A stretch of 64,000 bases of DNA from Adiantum capillus-veneris (GCA_014529385.2 CM043965.1:61033433-61097432); one strand, 5' to 3'. Positions 31,617 through 44,151 are shown, numbered from the stretch's first letter. Notes: generated by a model from the letters alone, not told the origin. Numbers and translations are program-made.

Positions 31617-33950
31617 ATTGATGAATTGGGGAAACAAGTTAGAGAGGCCAACGAAGCCGGTGAGCTAAGAAAATGAATAAATTAAACTAGTGATGGAAGA
31701 GGAGTGTTTCTTCCATCAAAAGAGAAAATTGAGAGTGGATCTCACATGAATCTAGAAGTGCAATTGTATTGGGGAGACAAAGGATCTGAACAGTTTATGG
31801 ACAGTCAACCCCATTTGCTAAGAACAATACCATCATATACGGACGAGCATAAGGCCAAGTCAAATGTTATTGCATTCCCATCTCAGAGATTTCCTTACAA
31901 CAAGGTCATCGATTCAAAAGGGTTAATCGATATTATATCTATCCCAGTCACTTGTACAATAACGTTAGCCGTGTTACTCTGAACAAGACAAAACATGTGG
32001 ACTACTCTGGGAAAATTCCTAGAGAGATTTGGTGTAAAAAATCCAATGACTCAAATCGAGGAAGGGATCAAAGAACTTGAAATGCCTCAGCTAACTAATG
32101 CCATTAAACAAAGTAGGCAAGTATTGTGAAGGTGAGGATGGCAACACAACCATCCCTATGGAATTCCAAGGTGTAAAAACCATGGCAATCCTTGATAGTG
32201 GAGATGGTGTTTCCATCACAATAAAAGAGACCTAGAAACAATGGAACAGTAGTGAGAGCTACTATGATAAAAATATAGCTTGGAGACGGACACATGGAAA
32301 ATCCCCTAAGATTGTTAGAAAAAGTAGTTGTTACTTCTTGTCGCATTGAATATGAAGACACTTTTGCTATTGTTTACTTCGGCAAAAAGAACAACTATGG
32401 CATCATTCTAGGTAGACCATTCATGCGAAGACTGAAAATGGTCAAAGATTGGGGCTATGACCATATCTACCTGAGACATATGGAAACCACAATGAAAATA
32501 AAGCTTAAGGACCATAGTTACAAGGATGTGAATTGAACCCTTCTGGAGGAGTTTGATTCCGCTACAATAACAGGATTAGGGATTCCAGCTAAAGAACTAT
32601 GGATGTGTGGATCTTTGCAAAACAAAATCTTAAAGCAAGAGGAATGTATCCTAGAAAGGGCAATTGAAGATAAGGATTATATCCCAAAACCATTTCCTAA
32701 AGAAGCATTCAAGCCACTAGAATGGAAACACATCTTGGCTACTCTGGATGTGTGTGCTATTCAAGACTGTCCAACAATAAAGTTTTGTGACAAAGGTGGC
32801 TTTGATGTCATTCTTTACTTTGCATTGAGTGTGATCCAGGAAAACAAAGAGAACCAGGCATCAACAAGTTCTTGAGATGAGGAGCAAACAAAGGAATGTC
32901 GCGAATCAAAAGACAAAGGAGAAGACAAGTTTTGTGACTCCATAGAACATTTGGAGCTTCAAGAAGATGCCAACAACAAAAATCCAGACAATCCAGTAGG
33001 TGACATGAATGACACTTTAAGTAATGCATAGTTTTATGATTGTCCAAGTCAAAGACCCAAGAACCAATGTCACCGCTCTAAAAATAAAGTGCATCAAAAG
33101 TGGATTCCAAAATTCTTGGTGGTGATGCAATTGCAACAAGCATCCTCATACATGGCTCCTATATGGGAAGAAAAGACTCAGCCAAGAAGAACAGAACCAT
33201 GTCAATGAGCTAACAATGTGCTAATCCATGGCTAGGAAAGTCCTCCCAGAAACCACAATCCAAGAGCAAAGAAATAATAACTTTCCATAACTAGCCAAAC
33301 CACCAAGGGAAAGTGCCAAAATTCAACCTTGCTAAGGATAGTAGTGAGAGTGATGATTCTTATGACATCGCCTAGCAGGAACTCAAGTCAGATTTCATAA
33401 TAAACATGGAAGTCCAAAAGCAAAGAACAACAAGTCAGAGTCAAAAAGTTTGATAAATTTGGATGCCAAAGATCCACCTCCGGCAAAAACAGGTATGGAT
33501 TAAGAAGATAATATCTCTAATGAAAAATCACAAGATCCAACACCAAAAAGAAAATAGTCAAAGTATGCAAGAACGCGTAAGGAAACCACAAAGTCACCTT
33601 GGATTTGGGTTCCAAGGAAGTTGATTCAAGCACAAAGAGGTCAAGAGTTTATTTGGATTCCAAAATGGTTAAAGTATCAAGTCCCAAAGCCTAAATCCCA
33701 TCCCCAACCAAGTGTACACGGGCTGAAGCAAAGACCACAGTTGACTCACACAAAGACAAGGTGGATCCCAAATAAGTCTCTTAAAACACAAACAAAGCAG
33801 GGAGCATCATCAACAAACCAACCAGCCATCACAAAGAAGCAGGTCCCAAAGGAAACCAATAAAACTATTGTCAACGCACCACCGCTTAAATTCTTTCAAT
33901 TCCTCCTACGGTTACAGTATAGTTAGAAGAAAGCAAGTCACTCACTCCAT
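31617..33950 (+). mobile_element. Element E, 3' half: protease region and basic tail
   Basis: Continues element E. The protease reads GEDGNTTIPMEF, MAILDSGDGVSITI (active-site DSG) and FAIVYFGKKNNYGIILGRPF, matching element C's 44690-45000, with a TAG at 32234-32236 and frameshifts. Next come frames 32294-32536 and 32603-32875. From 33040 to 33926 the sequence is Lys/Gln/Pro-rich, with four Trp-Ile/Val-Pro phrases (WIPK, WVPRK, WIPKW, WIPNK), best seen in 33621-33926. No RT or integrase follows. The 3' end is not defined. Confidence 0.6.
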
Positions 33951-36160
33951 CATTGCATGATGTAGAAGGCTTATGAATCAAGAAATAAAGTGAATGCACA
34001 GAAAAAAGTATGGAAGCAAAATAAACATAGGTAACCAAGTAGGAAGTCCAAATCTCTCTACATTGAGTTCTATTTTTGGTATAACCTAAGGTAGTCTTAG
34101 TATAGAAGGTACCTAGGTCATTTGTAAAGAGAACTTTTCTCGTAATCAAGGTTTTTTGCTGCTGTTGAGTGTGTGTGAGAGAAAAAGAAAGAGAGTGTGA
34201 GCTTCATCTTGACGCTACCCTCGCTCTCTCATCGCATTAGAGATCTGACTACACCATCGTGATAGGATCGAAGAGATCTACACAACAACCCCAAGCATTA
34301 CACGTGAAATGGAGCACACATGCTAATTGATCTACGAGCTATTTTTGGTCATAAGTGTATCAGACAATGTCTATTTTTTTGTGTGCAAGTAGTCATTAGA
34401 ATCATGGCAACATAAGCTTCGTATAGGTACTCATAGATTTCACGATTCCAAAATTCTACTTTGTCTTCATATGTTGATAGCATGCAAACAATAAGGAAAA
34501 TGAGAACCTCTATAGCCTTGCACACACCACACCGTTGGAAAGAAACATTGTTAAGCTGCAAAAAACGCTTATGTCGAACACCTATAAAGTCGGGTGGAAA
34601 ACGGCTCTAACCCGACCCATGATTAAAATTTCTAAAAACTAAGACCATAAAGATAAAGCTTATGTTGCGTAGGCCTCCATAGAGTATCCATATGCTTGAT
34701 TCTGATAACAGATGAGAGAGTCACAAGCTTTCAAAGATGGGAGTCTCTCAAAAAACTCCAAAAAAACTAGTCTCTGTAAGAAAAAAGGGGTGTGCAGTGA
34801 ATTGTAGCTATTAAAAAGGGGGATTCTTCTTTTAATAAAAAGGGGATTTGGGTCAATTTGGGAGCCGTCACTTTCACTTCTCATGATTGGCTCACTTTTC
34901 TAGGTTTCTGGGAAAGGAAGTGGTTGATGTTGGTCATTTTTTTGCTCAAGAAGGCATTTTTTTGAATGTTTTGACTTATCCACAAAGGGGGGGGGGGGGG
35001 GCGGCCGAAAGTGATGGGGGCTGGACCATTTGAGTGCCCAGGTGTCTCATGTGGTGTGAAGAAGAGTGGACAACGTGAGAGAGAGCCCACGAGCCACCGA
35101 GCCAAGCCAAGGAGCCCAAGAAGCCCAAGTTCCCCACTTGATACAAAGGGAAAGTGTCCTCCCTTGGGCCTTATACCCTCCCCTTTGCACTTTCTCCACT
35201 CCATATGGGATTATACCTTGGCCACATGGCACATCATCCCCATTATCTCCCAATTTCCCATACATCCAAGTTAATTTCTAGCTTTACCTCTTCACTAAGC
35301 AATCTTCTCGAGGGCATAGTGCATGACTCCGGCCATCAAATGTGACGCCGTAAAGCACGGCTCGAAGCCTACGACTTTGACTATTTCCAAAAATCTTCAT
35401 ATTCATAATTTCTAATTAAAATCATCATGTTGGCCCAGTTGCCCTTCTTTGGATAAGTCTGCAACCGTTTTCTAAGTAGAGACGACCCACTTCCAATACA
35501 CGTAACTCATGACGTATGAGTCCGATTCACAAACTGTAAAGCACGGCTGAAAACACTCATTGAAAACCACCTTTTGAACACTTGAATAACTCAAAATTCC
35601 AGTAAGAAATCCCAAAGAGATCAAGCCTTTGTACATGAGTTTTTACAAAGTCACTCTCGAGCTTTGAAACACTATGTACACATATATACTTGGGGCTAGT
35701 CAGCAAGTCATTTAGCATCACTTATTGGCTTTATGTCCATCCAAAAAATTCTTGACAACGTGTTTGTTACAGATGGGTTGGTAGTGAGGATTTTGAGCAT
35801 AGAGGCTTAGGGATAGGTGTGTAGTGACGGGATGGTGTTACTTAAGTTCCATACAATGCTCGTATGGTTTGGTGAGTTTCCTTCGGTTTGTATGTATGTG
35901 GGTTAGGTGGTGTAGTTGAGAGCAGTGAGATTCTTGATTATGGTTTAGTTGTACTTCTAGAGTGTTGTATGTGTGGATGGTCTCAGCCTGACAAGCCATA
36001 GAGATTGCCTCCATGCACCTATCGTGTCATATGTGTCCTCGATTGACATTATGTTGATCTAGGTAGTGCTGCATGCACTTTATAGGTGGTGTGATACGCT
36101 CTCGCAACATACCAGATAGGAACCAATATTGCAGCACAAGGGGGGAAAAACTACAACTTG
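33950..36160. other. Unassigned region
   Basis: No coding frame I can support. It has a 14-base poly-G run (34987-35000) next to GCGGCCG, a CT-rich patch (34170-34230), and two copies of TAAAGCACGGCT (near 35352 and 35538). Parts of 35000-35300 look like an LTR or leader, but no partner copy is in the window. Confidence 0.4.
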
Positions 36161-37074
36161 TGTTGGGCCAATAGCCTCCTTTACCTCAAGACAATCTATC
36201 CATTGTTCAATTCTAGGTAGCCAGTAGAGCCACTCATGAATCAACCAATGATGTCGTTAATGGTTTATAATGAAAAAGCCTGTAGAAACTCATGGAAGAG
36301 ATCCTGAGAGTGTAGCATATGCCACTAAGGACTATCCATATTGGACATGCCTAGATTAAGCTATGGAACCCTCATATGTGGCTCAACCAACAAGAAACCA
36401 ATATACGATGATGGACAAAATTATGTTCATGTTCATAGTGAACCAAACTTGCAAACCTAGAGGATATCCTCAACAAATGGGAGCACTGCCAAATGCCCAA
36501 ATGGAAGGTCCATGCTATGAATGACTAAACTTACCCACACAAGGGGGAGAGAACAAAAATATTTGAGATTTGTGATGGTTATGCAAAGGATCACCTCATC
36601 CAACACTGTGCTAAAAATGTAGACAACAAGGGAAAAGCAATTGTGAATGTCAATGGAGTTTTACCTTGTTCTAGTGGATCTGAGTCAAAGCTGGAAGTTC
36701 TTGTCAAGGTGATGACTAGAGCTCAAGCTCAAGAAGCAGCAAGAAATAAGCCAATGGTAACCAACAAGCTAGAACGTTCAGAACAAACTAGGTTTGAAAG
36801 CGATTTAGTGAGGACTCCACGAAAATCATGGAAAGCAAAATATGACAGAATAAAATCAAAGAGACCAAAACAAAAGATGGCCTTAGATACAGAACTAGTC
36901 CAAACTAGGGAACAACTCAAACATGGCCTTAGATACAGAACTAGTCCAAACTAGGGAACAACTCAAACATGAACAAAAGAATTATAAAACGTCAAGGGAG
37001 CGAGTGCCAAAAACAGTATCAGACAATTCAATGTTGGTTCAGAAAGTGAACGAGCACTTAGATGCCATGCTGGG
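36160..37074 (+). pseudogene. Remnant F: gag C-terminal fragment of the E/C family
   Basis: A decayed nucleocapsid stretch (ICDGYAKDHLIQHC, 36571-36612) runs into KGKAIVNVNGVLPCSSGSES and VLVKVMTRAQAQEAARNK, then the basic segment SWKAKYDRIKSKRPKQK. The order and residues match element C 43500-43740. A 46-bp tandem duplication (36877-36922, 36923-36968) follows. The remnant ends at about 37074, where LINE leader sequence starts. Confidence 0.6.
36877..36968 (+). repeat. 46-bp tandem duplication
   Basis: Two identical copies starting ATGGCCTTAGATAC. The length is not a multiple of three, so it shifts the gag frame (compare the overlapping frames 36643-36954 and 36923-37129). Confidence 0.95.
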
Positions 37075-37390
37075 GGAATTTTTTGGTGAGCATTTTTCGG
37101 CAAGCGCTTTTTTAGAATCCGACGAGTAGATTTAAAAAAATATTCTTTTTCTCACTCCTAAACTTTTCCTCTCTCTTCAACTTTATTCTCTCTCTTGATC
37201 CTCTCTCTCTCTCTCTCTCAGATTTTTTCCCTTGGCAAACACACCTCGACAAACATCATCATCACCATTGCTTTTGCTCGTTTTTTTTCTCTCCTGATTC
37301 TCCGTTGGCCTCGGTCTTTCTCTCTCTCCCATAATTTTTTTCCCTTGGAGATTACACCTTGATCAAACATCGTCGTCACCATTGATTTCA

Positions 37391-37453
<63 letters not shown>

Positions 37454-37460
37454 ATAGAAA
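37075..37460 (+). mobile_element. 5' leader fragment of a LINE 2-type element
   Basis: TTGGTGAGCATTTTT then GCGCTTTTTT and TTTATTCTCTCTCTTGATCC match the reverse complement of 11036-11152. This is followed by (TC)-rich sequence with a long (CT)n run at 37396-37451. Both copies begin at the same place, which marks the true 5' end of this LINE. ORF1 is not reached: the fragment is 3'-truncated or rearranged. Confidence 0.65.
37396..37451. repeat. (CT)n microsatellite
   Basis: About 56 bp of CT. A shorter CT run lies at 37200-37220. Confidence 0.95.
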
Positions 37461-37495
37461 TATAGAGGAAGAGAGAGAAACAAACATCCATTAGT

Positions 37496-37702
37496 GATAG
37501 ATAACATTACATATATGTTGCTTGGAGTACATAAAACATCACTTTATTTGGTGCGGCCATATTCATTTTTTGTAGGCTCCGGGATTTATAGGAGTCCATT
37601 AGGATAGATAACATTACAGTTATGTTGCTTGGAGTACATACAACATCACTTCATATGGTGCGGCTACATTCATTTTTGAAGGCCCCAAGATTTATAGGAG
37701 TG
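37496..37702 (+). repeat. 107-bp tandem duplication
   Basis: Copies 37496-37602 and 37603-about 37702, starting GATAGATAACATTAC and containing GTTGCTTGGAGTACATA. They differ at about ten positions. No coding potential. Confidence 0.85.
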
Positions 37703-37752
37703 CTACCCTCTATAGGAAAGAGATGATTCACCACACACCCTAGTTGTACCTT

Positions 37753-38004
37753 CTATCTCCTCTCATCCTCCTCTGTGACGATTCCAACTCTTTTCCAGCA
37801 AGAGAATGCACATTTCCCCCTCTCATTCAAGTTCAACAATGAGCGCAAGTTGAGTTCCATGTAGCATTGATAAAGACGATACACCTCTAATGTTGCCTTA
37901 TGAGCCTCCCTAAACCATTCAGCTCCATATGTTGCCTCTCCATTGGGGATGTCCTCCATGGAATCCCAAGCAGACTTAATGATATTCTCAAGATCGTCAT
38001 ACAT
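37753..38004 (-). CDS. Small hypothetical ORF, 83 aa
   Basis: Starts at a real ATG (MYDDLENIIKSAWDSMEDIP) and ends at a TGA. The composition is protein-like (mixed charged helices with aromatic residues), but I recognise no family and there is no partner gene. It may be an exon or transposon fragment. Confidence 0.25.
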   Translation of the reverse strand: MYDDLENIIKSAWDSMEDIPNGEATYGAEWFREAHKATLEVYRLYQCYMELNLRSLLNLNERGKCAFSCWKRVGIVTEEDERR

Positions 38005-38009
38005 TAAAG

Positions 38010-38181
38010 CAAGATAGAGAACCTCTTAAGGATAGCTGTTGAATACTTAAACTAAATTTTTGAAGGCACTATCAATTTTATAGTATTCTGGGAGACTATT
38101 AATTTATTATTCATTACTTTCTTACTGATGTGACACCTCAACAGTCTCATACTTTATCACACAATCTCTCTCTCTCTCTCA

Positions 38182-38252
<71 letters not shown>

Positions 38253-39650
38253 GGAGAAGTATACACCGAAATCATTTTACATCAAGATTAATGCTAACAA
38301 AAAGAGAGACAAAATGATTTATGAACCAAGATAATCCAAAACATCTTTACCAAAGGTGCAATACCTACCCAATCCATAATTACTTTTCCAACTTCAATAC
38401 ATGGTGGAGAATGTGTCACAAAATTATCCAATCATGGGGTTTAAACAAAGAAACAAATCAACTTTCTTTGCTGCCTCCTCTGAGATGAAAGTACGAAATT
38501 TGACTCTTATGTAATTTCTTAGTATTGAACCAGTGTGACCTGCTTTTGTTGAATCAAAAGAGGAATTATCTCCACCCTTAGGAGGAGTCTACATTGTGGT
38601 TGCACTCATTTGTTCTTTTTCAATTGTCTCCACTTAAAATCCTCCTTCAAGCAGTATCTCAAATTTTTCATCGGTGATATTTGTTCCTAGATCAATCGGC
38701 CAAATTGTTGGAGGAGGAGCTAGCCTTGGTTCTATTTTATGATCCACCACATTGCAATGAATAACATGTCTAGGATAGAACCAAAACCACTTCCTGAGTA
38801 GCCCGTTTGGATGTTTTTTATATCCCTCAAAGGATGATACAAGAGGCCCTTTACTACATGCCACTATATTTTGTCCATATCTTTTTCCACCGTTGGGGGT
38901 GCCACTACATGTTCAATGAATGCAGAGAGAGGTTCTTCTGATTTCCCACATAGCTTCGTTGACCTTTTGTTCCAAAACACAGAACTTTGTCTTCTCTTTG
39001 GAATTCTCACTCCCATGAATCTTCAGTGAAAATGACCTTCCTTGGCCTTCCGTGTGTTGTGCGATCACTTGTTTTCTTATTATACTTTGGTCTATATGTC
39101 AATTCATCCTCAACATCTATCAGAATTGATTGCCCTTGCTTTTGCCAATGGATTCTTTGTCTCCTTCAAGCGGGGTGAGAATCTTATACATGGGTGTTCT
39201 AGATGTAGCCTCATTTACTACTCTTATCACTTCTGCTGAACTAGAGGAAACTCTTTCCTTGAGTCTCTCTAGTGAAGGAACCTTTCCAATATGTTTACCT
39301 TGAGAGTAAGAAACTGCTTTCGTGCTTTGTAGTATTGCATTCACCATATTTGAAGCACATGCATCATACAATGAGTTTTTTGGTCAAATCCTTCACTTGC
39401 AAGCCAGCCCCCATGCTTACTCTTGGCCACATTGGAGCTTGGAGTGTTTTCCCCATTAGCACTTCTCTCTAGTGTTGTCATGATACTCCCCCGATGTGTA
39501 ATATGCACCTCCCACCAACTCAACCAAGAGTCCATTGCAAGTATTTTTTTGTCCATGCAATTTCCATTGTGCCACTATTGTCGAAGGAGATGAGGCTTTG
39601 TTGCAATTGCCCCTCTAGAGGGGGCTAAAGGCCACTTTTTGCACATGTCT
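38010..39650. other. Unassigned region with a (CA)n tract
   Basis: Apart from the microsatellite there are only short minus-strand frames (38634-38864, 39120-39371, 39341-39556) with protein-like composition, such as SLERLKERVSSSSAEVIRVV. They lie in different phases and match nothing I know. They may be scattered pieces of one decayed gene. Confidence 0.35.
38183..38251. repeat. (CA)n microsatellite, about 69 bp
   Basis: Pure CA following a short CT run (38164-38180). Confidence 0.95.
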
Positions 39651-39839
39651 TTGAGGTGGATTTTAGAACATTGCTCTCTTTGAAAGAATCAAGTGTGAGT
39701 TGTTATATAAAGTTGTAAAATTTCACGTCTACGGCTACAAATAGCTTGAAAAGACTCCAAATCAATCCGACTGGAGAGTAAGCCTAAGAGTTGTCCGAAC
39801 CAGTGGGTAAGCTCAAAGACACTTCGAGGTAAAAATTTC

Positions 39840-40900
39840 AAGAAGTTGACCAAAACTCAGATTATTTACTTTTTCTTGACATTTTAGGCGAAATTAAGTT
39901 TTGACTTGATTTATAGGCTTTAAAAACATCATAAAAAGACTGTCCTTGAGAAAATTGCAAAAAAGTGTTCATTTCAAGCCTCAAGTTAATAATCGCGATT
40001 ATTAACTTTCTGCTCTAAATTGGCCAAGGTTCACACCATTGACTCATTGCATGTGTACAAACAACTTTTGTAAAGACCCAAGAGATTTGGATCACTAAAC
40101 TGGCAAAAAACAGGGTAAAAACTAAGGTTTGTACTGACTTTTTGAATCTTGCTTGTAAATTGGGGAAAGATTTATCCAAACTTGTTGAAAATTGATCCAT
40201 AGGCTTATATTGATGTGATAAACACATGTACATGCTCAGTTGACCAAAAATTCATAAAAAATTGTCAAATGTAAATAATCGCGATTATTTACATCTGCCC
40301 TATTTTTGAACTTTTTTGACCAAGTTGGCATACCACTAGCTTTACCATGTTGTAATAAGCCCACAAACCAAATTTGGTAAGATTTGAATCACTGGATTGA
40401 AAATTGTGACTTAAATTGCAAAGTTCGTCCGCGGACAGATAAATGACGACCATTTGACCAAAAATTGTCCAAACTTGATGAAAATTTGCTAGTGACCTTA
40501 ACTTAAGGTGATTAACAGATCTGTGTTAAAGTTGGGGCAAAAATTTATCAAGAGTAAATAATCGCGATTATTTACTTCTGCTTCAAAACTTGATGATTTT
40601 GCAAATTTGAGTATACCACAAGGTCAAGCACATCAAGTAGACCCCACAAATGAATTTTGGTGAAATTTGGACCACAAAAGTGATACTTAAGCCAGATTCT
40701 CGAAATCAAAGTCTGCGGACAGGGAACAATGGGTAAACTTGATCAAATTTTATCCAAACTTATTGAAACTTGTTCAAGGGCTTTAACAAGTTGTATACTT
40801 GCCAAACCAATCCAAACAAGTGTCAAAACTTGACAAAAGTAAATAATCACAATTATTTACTTCTGCTATCCAGAGACTTCAATTTTGACTTTTGGGCTTA
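39840..40900 (+). repeat. Leader of element C with about 285-bp palindromic repeats
   Basis: Palindromes at 39985-40006, 40271-40292, 40554-40575 and 40839-40860, spaced 286, 283 and 285 bp, with a decayed half-site near 39860. The first three are perfect 22-bp palindromes centred on ATCGCGAT. The first has a T/A change in both arms. Unit sequence matches element B's. Confidence 0.92.
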
Positions 40901-41266
40901 TACAGTGTTAGACCAGCATAATATAAGGCCACATGGCAATTTTGGGTTCAATCAGATCAAAATTGGTACAGATACACTTAGTTTACAAGTTGCAGATTAG
41001 ACCTTTGATTTTGCTAAAGTCAAATCTGAAAGTCAAATTTTGACTTCCATAGCACGATTTGAAGTGATAAACAGAGACCAATCACGAGAGTTCTCAAGAG
41101 CTCTACTATCTTTATAGAATAATAGCTAACTTGATTAATTTTGTACAGGAATTAGGTCGCATACGAGGAATCAATGGCTTGACAGAAAGTTGCAATTGGA
41201 ACGAGTGAAAATTGACGACAAGCCAATTCAAAGGTAAGTACTCTATCGAGGGCTTCATAAGTTTAT

Positions 41267-42835
41267 ATGAACCTTAGATCTGATCGTGTACTAGGAAATC
41301 AGGGCATACTCGGATAAACCTCCCGCAGAGTATCTACTGAAGAAAGCGTGAATCAAGGCAATTCCTTGCACACAATTCCTGAAGAAGTCTCAAACACTTT
41401 TTCAGATTCAACATCCGAAATGTCTTCTTACTCGACTCACTCGGAAACTGGAACGACAATGCGCTATAAGCATATACTCTCCTTTTACAAGACTAACCGT
41501 CATGGAGCCCAAGTTTACTTGGACCCTAACGAGGAGTATGCTATTCGCATTGATGACCATGGTATTGAGTTTGAAGAAGAGGTTAGGGAAAACAAACAAG
41601 GAAAAATGCACATGGATCGAAACGGAACTCAATATGTACAAGTCGAAAATCCTGATGTGGTAGACAAATGGGGGTTAGAAGTAAACACCATAATCCCAGA
41701 TATGTCAGCAAAAGAAGGACCACCAACTTTAGAATTCGAAGGATACGATCAAGTAGATTTGAAGCCTAAAACGGCTTAGTACGGATAATCCTAGGATCGG
41801 AGTCTATTGTTGGGAAGATAGAAACATAAAAGATCTTTTGTTGACGATTAACGGCCATGAAGATTATCTATATCTTTAAGATCAAAGATAAGGGATCTGC
41901 AGATCTACCAACTTACCTGTTTAGGGATTGTTATAACAACAACTTTGTTATGATGACTCCCGAGGAGGTAGAACAAACCAAATACCAGGGGTATTCCATA
42001 CGGGATTGGATATTGGGTCAAGGACCAGAAACCACTCCAAGAGACGAACATCGTGAGAGATCATTTGAGAGTAATGTGAAGAAACCCGAAACCACCTCAT
42101 CACGTAGAAAACCAGGTGACACTAAGCCAGTCTAGGGCTACAGGAGTCACTATTTCCGACATACTGGTTTGAAGGACTCGGAATAGGACCAACTCCGAGA
42201 AGACCTGAAGTTGAACCAAATAGGCGTGTTAGACCAGCTGATTTTAAAAAATGGGTCAGAAAATACTGTGGATCAGGGGATCCATATGAACACTTAGCAA
42301 GCTTTAAGCAAGTGCTAAGAGCAGAGCGTATATTCGATTTCCATACTCAATTCGAGGGGTTTGGAATGACATTAGAAGAAAAAGCTTTGACATGGTTCCA
42401 AAACATTCCACCAAGGTAGGTCAATCATGGACTTGAACACATTAGCTCAAGGATTTGTAGCTGCTTGTTCCAAAACAGGGATTAAACATAATACAGTAGC
42501 TCAAATCTACAACTTTAAACAAAAACATGGTGAGTCTGTTAGGGATTGTGCAACTCAAATGAAACAATACATTGCCAGATGCCCAGAGATGGAGATACCT
42601 GCAAAAGAACGACTTGTATCCTTGTTTCTAAAGGGATTGCTAAACAAATAACTTCATGCTATACTCTATAGTAAAAAGTATACAACCCTAGAAACATGTG
42701 TTTCTGATGCTATTAACCTAGGAGACAATTGCGTGATCTTCAATGAAGAAGATGTCCCTAAGGATAATCAAAGAAAGAAAACAACATCCACAAAACTAGC
42801 ACAAGTGGGAACGGTTGCTGCAGCACCCTCTCAGC
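41267..42835 (+). pseudogene. Element C gag: N-terminal and capsid regions
   Basis: ATG 41267 gives MNLRSDRVLGNQGILG, then a TAA. The same frame continues as 41348-41779 through RHGAQVYLDPNEEYAIR, as in element B. The capsid part is in two phases: DPYEHLASFKQVL and FGMTLEEKALTWFQ (about 42280-42415), then MDLNTLAQGFVAACSKTGIK, KHGESVRDCATQM and LFLKGLL (42427-42651). A further frame, 41857-42135, lies between. It is a family-typical capsid with several shifts and is not functional. Confidence 0.78.
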
Positions 42836-42842
42836 CATAGAA

Positions 42843-44151
42843 GATATGCTAAAAAGGATGAATGACATGATGTACAATATGCAAAAAGCACCTATGAGAG
42901 GACCAAGACAAGGGATACCTCCACAGGGACAACCAATTAGGCCACAAAAATGGTGTGCAATCGAGGGTAAATGGACCAACCATGAAATCCACGAGTGCTA
43001 CTTCAGACCAAAGTATGATGTGAATGTCCAGTACGTGCCCATGAGGCCCCAGGGACAACCCATGTACAGATATTAGCCTAATATGGCCCAAGCTCAAATA
43101 CCACTAATGGGTATGGAAAGACCTCAACCTGTGTTGGGACAACAACCTCCGTATCCAGGACATAATGTAGTGCCTGCAAAGTACATGCACTCGGAAGAAG
43201 TCATATGAACAAGCATTAGTGTCTGTTACACCCTATGCAGAGCCTAGTCCATCTACAGTAATGGTAGAAGGAGATTGGTATAGTCCACATCCATGACCAA
43301 TGGAAGAAACCATGACTTATGCTCCACCAGAGCTCGCACCAATGTATTATGTCGCTAATCAAGGTGTTAGACCTCCCATGGGAAGACCCATGATGAAGCC
43401 CAGAACATGAAACTGTCATAACTGTGGTGCTGATGACCATTGGAAGAACGAATGTCCAGAGCCTGACAAAAACCTCAAACCAATTGAAGCCTATTGCATA
43501 CAATGTTGCAAAAAGGGAGGACACTTTCTGGAAGATTATCCTAAGAATACTTTGAACAAGGGAAAAACTGTTGTAAACGTAGTCTAAGTGCTGCCTAGTA
43601 GCTCATCAGAGAGCGAACCGATTGTTCCAATCAAGGTAATCACTACAGGCCAAGCAAAGAAAAAGAAACACAACTCCTCTGATGATTCGGAAAATACAAA
43701 AGTTTCTTCTCAAAGAATCAAAAGGAGCCGAAGCAAAAGATATGAAATGAAAAAACAAAAACAACGGGTTGAAAACGAAGAGAAAGAAAAAATGCTATCC
43801 CAAGACAAGTTGAAAGAAACTGGCAGTGAATTCAAGGAAACGATCGTGAAATTTGGAGGATCCAATATGGTTGATAAAATTTTTGAGCCTATTAATGTTG
43901 CCTTGGAAGCCTACCAAGAAGGACTTAAAGCAGGCCAAAACATGGAAAACAAATGGAAAAACTATGCATCTCCGGACATGGAAGCAGCGAAGCTGGAGGC
44001 TTATCAAAATTTGGTAAGAATCACGCAAGAAATGCTAGATAAACAAAAACCCAAGCTTGAAAGTATTGCAAAACTTGAAGAGCTTGCGGTAGAAGAAACA
44101 AAAGCAAAATCCGATGTGGTGGTAGAACCCCACCTTGAAACAAATGACTAA
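42843..44151 (+). pseudogene. Element C nucleocapsid with two zinc knuckles, and basic linker
   Basis: A Pro/Gln/Met-rich stretch (PMRGPRQGIPPQGQPIRPQ) precedes CHNCGADDHWKNEC (43414-43455, perfect C-x2-C-x4-H-x4-C). Next is CIQCCKKGGHFLEDY (43498-43542), whose last Cys is Tyr. A TAA (43585-43587) comes after GKTVVNVV. Then the frame 43588-44151 (187 aa) is open: Ser/Glu-rich, then KKKKHNSSDDSE and RIKRSRSKRYEMKKQKQR, and a helical C-terminus. The fingers would bind genomic RNA. The basic linker is shared with E and F. Confidence 0.7.

Noticed and set aside
34987-35000. Poly-G run next to GCGGCCG as a vector or linker trace
   Set aside because: The flanks continue as plant-like sequence on both sides and no other vector sequence is visible; a natural G-run is simpler.
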